Source: Rhizobium ruizarguesonis (lineage in GTDB: Bacteria; Pseudomonadota; Alphaproteobacteria; Rhizobiales; Rhizobiaceae). Taken from it: DNA of 64,000 nt. Made by a program: the position numbers and the translations under genes. The notes under the pieces were generated by a model, which was given only the letters and a program-made list of their open reading frames with translations, made no database searches and had not been told where the DNA came from. Shown here piece after piece: positions 58,524 to 64,000 of this stretch. The DNA lies in contig NZ_PQIG01000074.1 of NCBI RefSeq assembly GCF_012349115.1, positions 1 through 64,000 of the forward strand. Reading direction: 5' to 3'. The stretch's first letter is position 1, and every line of letters begins with the position of its first letter.

Positions 58524-61500
58524 TCAGATCGCCTTGCTGCCCTGCTTGTTGCGTTCTAGCAGCGCCTTCACGGTCGCGTCGGTCACCTTGCCGTCCGGCT
58601 CCTGGCCGACGGACTTCTGGAAGTTTTTGATCGCGGTCACGGTCTTCGCACCCATTTCGCCGTCCGGAACTCCGGCGTCGAAGCCGTTATTGTTGAGGAT
58701 CGCCTGGATGTTGCGGACTGCCTTCTTCATGTCGACGGTCGCCGTCTTCGCGCCGGTGCCGGCCCATTCGTCGGGAATGTCGATGGTGTTCGTGCGGTGG
58801 TCGACCGGCTCCGGCTTCCAGAGATCGGCCTTGGCGCGCGCCCGTTCGAGCTGGTCGGGCTTCATGGCTTTGGCCACTTCGTCGCGCTTCTGCGCCGCAT
58901 CCTTGTCGCCGGCCTTGGCGGCAATCGCAAACCATTTGTAGGACTCTTCGAGATCCTCCGGAACCCCGTTGCCGCGTGCGCAGAGGATCGCCAGGTTGAA
59001 CTGGCTGTCGGTGATGCCGAGGTTCGCTGCCTTGGTGAACCACGAGGCGGCCGTTGCATAATCCTGCTGGCCAAGCGCGCCGGAGGCGTAGAGGACGGCG
59101 AGATTGTGCATGGCGCTGGCATTGCCCTGGTTTGCCGCCTGCTCGTAAAAACTCTTCGCTTTGGCGATGTCGCGTTCGACGCCGTTGCCCTTCTCGTACA
59201 TGCTGCCGAGCCGGTATTCTGCCGGCGCAAAGCCTTTGTCGGCCGAAAGCTGGTACCAGCTCGCCGCCTGCTTCTGATCGACCGTCATGCCGTTGCGGCC
59301 GTCGGAATAACGCGCGCCGATTTCGAACAGCGCCAGCGCATCGCCGCCGCTCGCCGCATCGGCAAGCGATTTCGGCTGGACGGTGTCTGGAATGGTGATG
59401 GCGGCCTGCGGTGCGGGTGCGGGAACGAAGCCCGATGTCTCCTGCGCTGCGCCGGACGGAGCGGGAGGGGCAAAAGTCGCTGCCCCTTCGCCGTCGAGCG
59501 GCACCATATCGGTCAGATGGTCGCCGGCGACCGGCGGGGTTGCTTCCGGCTGCGCCTGTTCGGCGGCGGGCGGTACAGCTTCCGCTGCCGGAGCGGTCGC
59601 TCCGAGAGCGGCGGCATCCGGCTGGGCAGGTGTCGCTTCGGGCAAGGCCGGCGCCGAGTTTTCCGCAGCACCCGTCAGCGCCGAGACTTCCGCTGGCGGC
59701 TGCGGCGCGCGCTCGCCGCTCGTCAGCGTTCGGGCGAGCGGAAAGGCCATGATGGCGAGCAGCACGGCGCCGACCGCCAGCAGGATCGGCCGCCGGTAGC
59801 GCGAAAAGGCGCTGGTCTTGCCGGTCTTGTCAGAAGCCTTGCCGGCCTTGCCGGCATTCGCGCCCTTCTTCTCGGCCTTGCCGGCTGCCTGCTTCGGATT
59901 GGCATCCACCTCCATCGCGGCCGCCTGCGCCGCACGGCGCGCAGCAGCGATATAATCGGCGCGATCGGTTTCACCGGCAGGTTTGCCGCGCGCCGCACTC
60001 TGGCTGGCGCGAACCCGTTCAAGGATCTTCTTTACGTCAGGTGCGCCTGAGCCCGGCTCGAGCAGTTCGTTTGCCGCATCCGTTGGCACCACGTCGGTGG
60101 GATCGATCGACGGCGCGGGATCGATCATCGGACGTTCGGTCGCCCGGCTCTCGGCTTTCTTGCCGGGCAGCAGCCGCTTGCCGAGGCTGGCGAGCAGGCT
60201 GGCCTTCGCCGGGACCTGTGTCCGTGCCGCTGTCGCAGCCTCTGTCGTCCTGGTCGCGGCTTCGATGGCGATCGCGCTCGTTCCGCTCATGGCGGTGGCT
60301 TGTGCCGGGGCGGCAGGCTCTGTTGCGACCTCGGCCGTGCGGATAACAGGAGAAGCCTTCGCTGTCGGGGCAGCGGCCGGCGTCCGGGCCATCTCGGCTT
60401 CGGCCACCATCAGCGCATAGGGATCGACATCGAAATCGACGTCGGCGACCGGCATCTGGGCGAGCGGCCGGCCGCGATCTTCCATGCCGTCGAGGCGGTC
60501 GGCGATATGCACCAGCGTCTCGTGCAGCGCCTGGAAAGTCTTGTGCGTGCGTTCCTCGCTGTCGCGGCTGAGATCCTCGAGGTGGCGCAGATCCTCGGCC
60601 AGCGCCGTCAGCGCCGACATGTCGGCGGCGGGCATGACACCCTGCGGGCCGCCATGACGCGAATAGGCTTCGACGACAGCCTCTGCCGCCTGGCGTGCGG
60701 CCTCGATGATATATTCGTCGCTCGTCGCCATATAGTCTTCGATCGCGCCCATGCGCTGGTCGAATTCGGGGGGTATCGCAGCGCTCTCGCGCGGCGCGCT
60801 CATCAGCGCCGACAGATTGGCGATCTGGTCTTCGAGGTTCTTCATCGCGCGCGGATCGGTCGGCGCTGCCGATGTGCTTTCCTCCAGGCGGGCGGCAATG
60901 TCGCTCAGCCGTCCTTCGAGACGCAGGAAGGCGCTGTCGTCGGCTACAGCGGCGGGCGCCGGCGCCTGCTGCTGATAGGCCATCTCGTCGATGCGCCGGG
61001 CGAGATGGTCGAGCCGCTGCGCCAGCACGTCGTTGACGGCGCCATTCTCAAGCGCGTCGATCTTGCGGGAAATGTCGGAAAGCGTGCCGGTGAGGTCGGG
61101 CTGCGGTGCCGTCTCCTGCGTGCGCTCCAGCAGATAGGAAAGATGTTCCAGCCGTTCGTCGAGCCGCGACGTCGCTTCCGCCTTCGTCATCTCCTCGACG
61201 CGTCCCGTCAGCGCCTCCAGCCGCATCGCCAGCTCGTCGGCCGGGTTCACGCGGCTGGCCGCATCATGGCTCATCAGGTCGATCTGATCGGCCAGCGCCT
61301 CCAGCCGGTTTTCCAGCCGCTGCATCAGGCCCGGATCATTCGCAGTGGCCGTGCGCCCGCTTGCCGCGATCGCCCGGCTGATCTCGTCGAGCCGCATGTC
61401 CATGGCGGCGAACTGTTCGGACATCACCCGGTCGTGCGGCTGGATCATGTTGCCGAAGTGCTCCATCGCCGTGGCGATCGAGATGAGCTTGTCTTCCAGC

Positions 61501-62303
61501 GCCCGAACCGCCGGGCTTTCGCCCATGCCGCCGATATGGCGTTTGATGTCGTCGAGCCGATAGGCAAGCGAAACGAGCTCTTCCTGCAGCCCTTCGGTAT
61601 CGAGCGCCGCAAGCCGGTTCTCGAAACCGTCCCAGCGGTTTTCCATATGGCGCAGCGAATCCTCGCGCGCCAGCCCGTCCATCAGCGAGCGCAGCTCTTC
61701 GAAATCCTCGCGAAGGCCCGTGGCCTCCGGCGCGGCGGACCGGCCGGTCAGCTGCGTGATGCTCTGGGCAAGGCGGCCCATGTCGGCGCGCATGTCGTCG
61801 GCGAAACGGCCGTCGCCAGCATTTGTCTTGATCTCGCGCAGCTCGGCGCGCAGCGCGTTCATCTCACGGGTGACGCCCTCGGAAATGTCGCGCTTCAGGT
61901 CCTGCCGCAGGTTGACGAGGGCCTGGGCAATCTCCGTCATCGTATCGTCGCCGGCGCGCAAGGCCGGCGCCGGCACTGGAGCGGCGGCGCGCGGCAGAGG
62001 TTCGCGAAGCTGCGGGGCCTGTTCGCGTGCGTAGGGCCGTTCGCGGCTGGCTTCGAGCGCGCGCTGGCGTTGACGGATTTCGGCGAGCGGATCGGGCCGC
62101 GGCTCAGGCGGGGCCTTTGCGGGCCGGGGAGCATGGGAGCCGGCATAAGGATCGCGCTCGGCCGTTGCCGTGCGCGGCCGCTGTTCGCGCCCGCTGCCCA
62201 TCAGCCCTTCGATGCGCGCCTCCAGCCCTTCGATCGTGCGATTCAGCGCATCGAGCGAGGTCCTGTCGGACTGTCGGGAAGGATTTGATCGCGATCCGTT
62301 CAT
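58524..62303 (-). CDS. PodJ-like polarity protein with Sel1 repeats and peptidoglycan-binding domain
   Basis: 1259 aa. Residues 1-700 form a long cytoplasmic, mostly helical or coiled-coil region with many heptad-like segments (LNRTIEGLEARIEGLMG, LDEISRAIAASG, LEALADQIDLM). A low-complexity Ala/Pro/Glu part follows, and then one membrane helix near 825-845 (ILLAVGAVLLAIMAFPLA). The periplasmic part has Sel1-type repeats (about 995-1135, for example ALFEIGARYSDGRNGM) and a C-terminal peptidoglycan-binding domain (IQAILNNNGFDAGVPDGEMGAKTVTAIKNFQKSVG). This is the PodJ architecture of alphaproteobacteria. A rhizobial PodJ would mark the new pole; the call rests on layout. Confidence 0.78.
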   Translation of the reverse strand: MNGSRSNPSRQSDRTSLDALNRTIEGLEARIEGLMGSGREQRPRTATAERDPYAGSHAPRPAKAPPEPRPDPLAEIRQRQRALEASRERPYAREQAPQLREPLPRAAAPVPAPALRAGDDTMTEIAQALVNLRQDLKRDISEGVTREMNALRAELREIKTNAGDGRFADDMRADMGRLAQSITQLTGRSAAPEATGLREDFEELRSLMDGLAREDSLRHMENRWDGFENRLAALDTEGLQEELVSLAYRLDDIKRHIGGMGESPAVRALEDKLISIATAMEHFGNMIQPHDRVMSEQFAAMDMRLDEISRAIAASGRTATANDPGLMQRLENRLEALADQIDLMSHDAASRVNPADELAMRLEALTGRVEEMTKAEATSRLDERLEHLSYLLERTQETAPQPDLTGTLSDISRKIDALENGAVNDVLAQRLDHLARRIDEMAYQQQAPAPAAVADDSAFLRLEGRLSDIAARLEESTSAAPTDPRAMKNLEDQIANLSALMSAPRESAAIPPEFDQRMGAIEDYMATSDEYIIEAARQAAEAVVEAYSRHGGPQGVMPAADMSALTALAEDLRHLEDLSRDSEERTHKTFQALHETLVHIADRLDGMEDRGRPLAQMPVADVDFDVDPYALMVAEAEMARTPAAAPTAKASPVIRTAEVATEPAAPAQATAMSGTSAIAIEAATRTTEAATAARTQVPAKASLLASLGKRLLPGKKAESRATERPMIDPAPSIDPTDVVPTDAANELLEPGSGAPDVKKILERVRASQSAARGKPAGETDRADYIAAARRAAQAAAMEVDANPKQAAGKAEKKGANAGKAGKASDKTGKTSAFSRYRRPILLAVGAVLLAIMAFPLARTLTSGERAPQPPAEVSALTGAAENSAPALPEATPAQPDAAALGATAPAAEAVPPAAEQAQPEATPPVAGDHLTDMVPLDGEGAATFAPPAPSGAAQETSGFVPAPAPQAAITIPDTVQPKSLADAASGGDALALFEIGARYSDGRNGMTVDQKQAASWYQLSADKGFAPAEYRLGSMYEKGNGVERDIAKAKSFYEQAANQGNASAMHNLAVLYASGALGQQDYATAASWFTKAANLGITDSQFNLAILCARGNGVPEDLEESYKWFAIAAKAGDKDAAQKRDEVAKAMKPDQLERARAKADLWKPEPVDHRTNTIDIPDEWAGTGAKTATVDMKKAVRNIQAILNNNGFDAGVPDGEMGAKTVTAIKNFQKSVGQEPDGKVTDATVKALLERNKQGSKAI

Positions 62304-62631
62304 GTTCTTGCTCGCTTCGACTGTTCGACCTCTCGTCAGAGCTCGATCTTTGGCTTTTCCGTCTGCTGCCCGCTTTACGCGGACCTGAGCGCACCATTCA
62401 TAAGACGATAGTCAATTAGACTTTCCTCAAGCTGAACGATGTAGCGGCATCCTTAAGGAACGCGAGACTGGGAAAAGGAATGCGGATCGCTACTGCTCAA
62501 TCCGCACCTTTCACGAAACGTGGTAAACAAGCCGTTAATGCCGATGGGAATTTTTTAACGTTTGTGTTCAAAACGCCGTTTTTGGCGGCAATTGCCCCCG
62601 AACGCATCACATCGAATGGCCACTCGCGCGC
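62304..62631. other. Intergenic region between PodJ-like and VOC genes
   Basis: About 330 bp. It is AT-rich near 62400-62560 and should hold the promoter of the PodJ-like gene. A weak hairpin, CGCC (62574-62577) and GGCG (62584-62587), with TTTT beyond on the minus strand, may terminate the VOC gene. Confidence 0.5.
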
Positions 62632-62997
62632 TCAGGCGGGCCTGGGATATTGCAGTTCGATTTTCACGCCTTCGGGTCCGTAGACGAAGACCTGACCGAG
62701 ATCGGTGTCGGGGATATCGTAATATTCGTAGCGATAACCGCCCGCCTTGATGCGCTCCAGCGCCGGCCCGAATTCGTAGAGGCTGAAGGCGACATGATTG
62801 AAGACGCCGGGTGGAAAATCGGTGCTGCGCGATGTCAGGCTGAGATGGATGACCGGGCGTTCGTCCAGATAGAGCCAGTGGCCGGGCGAGGCGAAGGGCG
62901 GCCGATAGCCCTCGCTAACGCCGAGCACGGTCTCCAGGAAGCCGATCATCCCGGGCGCATCGCGGGTCTCGATGGTGACATGGTCCAGACGCTGCAT
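62632..62997 (-). CDS. VOC-family protein (glyoxalase fold)
   Basis: 121 aa from ATG 62997, with GGGAGG upstream on the transcript. Two VOC modules are visible: MQRLDHVTIETRDAPGMIGFLETVLG, then WLYLDERPVIHLSLT, VFNHVAFSLYEFGPALERIKAGGYRYEYYDIPDTDLGQVFVYGPEGVKIEL. Metal-type His and Glu stand at RLDHV, VIHLS, FNHVAF and KIELQ. Substrate unknown. It is upstream of the PodJ-like gene on the same strand and downstream of the SDR gene across about 100 bp. Confidence 0.86.
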   Translation of the reverse strand: MQRLDHVTIETRDAPGMIGFLETVLGVSEGYRPPFASPGHWLYLDERPVIHLSLTSRSTDFPPGVFNHVAFSLYEFGPALERIKAGGYRYEYYDIPDTDLGQVFVYGPEGVKIELQYPRPA

Positions 62998-63098
62998 CAG
63001 TGTCCTCCCAGCTAGCGTTGACGGCAAAGCCTAACCCGTCTGAGGGCGTCGTGAAAGTTGCTCCCCTGCGGCGGCAGCCCGCGGCCAGGGAGGGAGAT

Positions 63099-63800
63099 TT
63101 AGAAGCTCTCCGTCCAGGGCCGGACTTCCACCTCCAGCGACCATGCGCTGCGGTGCTGGCGAAGCACGTCGATATAAGTCTGGGCGATCGAATCCGGCAG
63201 CAGCGTGCCATCCGGCTTCTCCACCCGGTCCGGCCGGGTCTGCGACCGCACCGCGCCGTCGATGACGAAATGGGCGACATGGATGCCCATCGGCCCGAGT
63301 TCGCGGGCAGCACTCTGGGCAAGGCCACGCAGCGCGAACTTGCCCATCGCGAAGGGTGCCGATTGCGCAAAGCCCTTCACGCTTGCCGACGCGCCGGTGA
63401 TGAGGATGGCGCCGCGGCCGCGCGGGATCATCCGCCGCGCCGCCTGCTGCACCACCAGGAAACCGCCGAAAGCGGTGGTCGCAATCGCCTTCTCGACATC
63501 GGCGGGATCGAGTTCGGCGAGCGGGCCGCGCTGACGGGCGCTGGCATTGAAGATCACCACGTCAGGCCCGTCGATCGCAGCGGCAGCCGCCTCGAAGAGT
63601 GCTGCGACGCTCGCAGGTTGCGAGACATCCGTTGTAAAGGCGCTGGCGCCGGTCTCCTCGATGAGCCCTTGCAGTTTCTCGATATTGCGGGCGGCGAGCC
63701 CGACCTTGACACCCTGCGCCGACAATTGCCGGGCAAGCGAAGCGCTGATGCCGGAGCCCGCGCCGACAATCAGCGCGCTCTCATAGGGAAAATCGATCAT
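63099..63800 (-). CDS. Short-chain dehydrogenase/reductase
   Basis: 233 aa from ATG 63800, with GAGGAAGAG upstream. It has a Rossmann start (SALIVGAGSGISASLARQL) and the NA motif region VVIFNASARQRGP. The catalytic Ser lies in ITGASASVKGF. The usual YxxxK is replaced by FAMGKFALRG, so Phe stands where the catalytic Tyr is expected. This form occurs in some SDRs and may mean an altered or lost catalytic mechanism. Substrate unknown. Confidence 0.85.
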   Translation of the reverse strand: MIDFPYESALIVGAGSGISASLARQLSAQGVKVGLAARNIEKLQGLIEETGASAFTTDVSQPASVAALFEAAAAAIDGPDVVIFNASARQRGPLAELDPADVEKAIATTAFGGFLVVQQAARRMIPRGRGAILITGASASVKGFAQSAPFAMGKFALRGLAQSAARELGPMGIHVAHFVIDGAVRSQTRPDRVEKPDGTLLPDSIAQTYIDVLRQHRSAWSLEVEVRPWTESF

Positions 63801-63873
63801 GATCTCTTCCTCGATGGATCGTCGCAAAGACGTAGGAAGTCCGAACGGCCGGCGCCACCACTCGACTGGAATT

Positions 63874-64000
63874 TCAGTGTGCTGAATCGATCGAATAGGC
63901 GCTGATGCGCGAGAGATGGATGAAGGAAAGACCCGTTTCCTCCGCCCAGTCATTGAAGGCCTGCTGGATCAGTTGCTGGTCCTTCTTTGTCGTGCCGGAG
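63874..64000 (-). CDS. 3' end of a gene running off the right edge
   Basis: A minus-strand frame ends at TGA (63874-63876) and reads back to the window edge without interruption. The last 41 residues include KKDQQLIQQAFNDWAEETGL and end SIDSAH. It overlaps nothing and has normal codon use. The family cannot be named from this fragment. Confidence 0.5.
   Translation of the reverse strand, partial: SGTTKKDQQLIQQAFNDWAEETGLSFIHLSRISAYSIDSAH

Noticed and set aside
60300-62288. 662-codon frame antisense to the PodJ-like gene
   Set aside because: It follows from third-position GC of the coiled-coil gene and shows no independent features.

Overview
The window is a chromosomal segment of an alphaproteobacterium. 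It is most likely a Rhizobium of the R. leguminosarum/R. etli group. The evidence is high GC, the pstSCAB-phoU-phoB order, a GcrA cell-cycle regulator, a SAM-II riboswitch upstream of metZ, a PodJ-like polarity protein, DUF995 and TIGR02186 family proteins, and short intergenic mosaic and palindromic repeats of the kind known from rhizobia. Species assignment is inference; the family calls rest on motifs read in the sequence.

Layout. 1-7.2 kb holds the phosphate regulon (pstS, pstC, pstA, pstB, phoU, phoB) behind a candidate Pho box. 7.4-15.0 kb is core metabolism and regulation: gcrA on the minus strand; argD-argF-hslO on plus; apaG on minus; metZ on minus behind a SAM-II riboswitch with its own terminator; and a double-domain dCTP deaminase on plus. 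A tRNA-Gly(CCC) gene at 15.08 kb marks the edge of an AT-richer accessory region.

15.2-24.4 kb is the accessory region. A minus-strand operon encodes a lipoprotein, a protein with an SH3-like domain and two lysozyme-like domains, a periplasmic protein and a membrane protein. Next to it is a 4.35 kb cassette bounded by 113-bp near-perfect inverted repeats. The cassette carries a small serine recombinase whose start codon is the last three bases of the left repeat, then a plus-strand operon for a Tat-exported GH24-like lysozyme, a trypsin-like protease and a collagen-like protein. Just outside the right repeat is a truncated, frameshifted copy of a small lipoprotein gene whose intact copy lies at 31.9-32.2 kb. 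That intact copy is also preceded by a diverged version of the repeat, so the block between them is framed by imperfect direct repeats.

24.5-31.4 kb, inside those direct repeats, holds a DUF995 protein and a tightly overlapping polysaccharide operon (UDP-glucuronate decarboxylase-like, galE, processive GT2 synthase, GH26-like hydrolase), with a divergent AraC-family regulator. 32-43.6 kb is a mixed region: VOC protein, chemoreceptor, ankyrin protein, YHS protein, adenylate cyclase with TPR-like repeats, orphan solute-binding protein, TerB, thermonuclease-like protein, S24 repressor and a LuxR-type response regulator. 43.7-64 kb is largely core: DUF952-pyrD, MATE transporter, CAP lipoprotein, methyltransferase, two YitT paralogs around an Rrf2-AhpD pair, the helicase-PdeM DNA-damage pair, a lysozyme-like lipoprotein, a RibD-like reductase, the TIGR02186-TauE pair, the PodJ-like protein, a second VOC protein and an SDR. 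The 3' end of one more gene runs off the right edge.

The best candidates for something undescribed are the two opposed envelope and peptidoglycan operons with the recombinase-bearing inverted-repeat cassette, and the four-segment transcriptional SAM-II switch in front of metZ.
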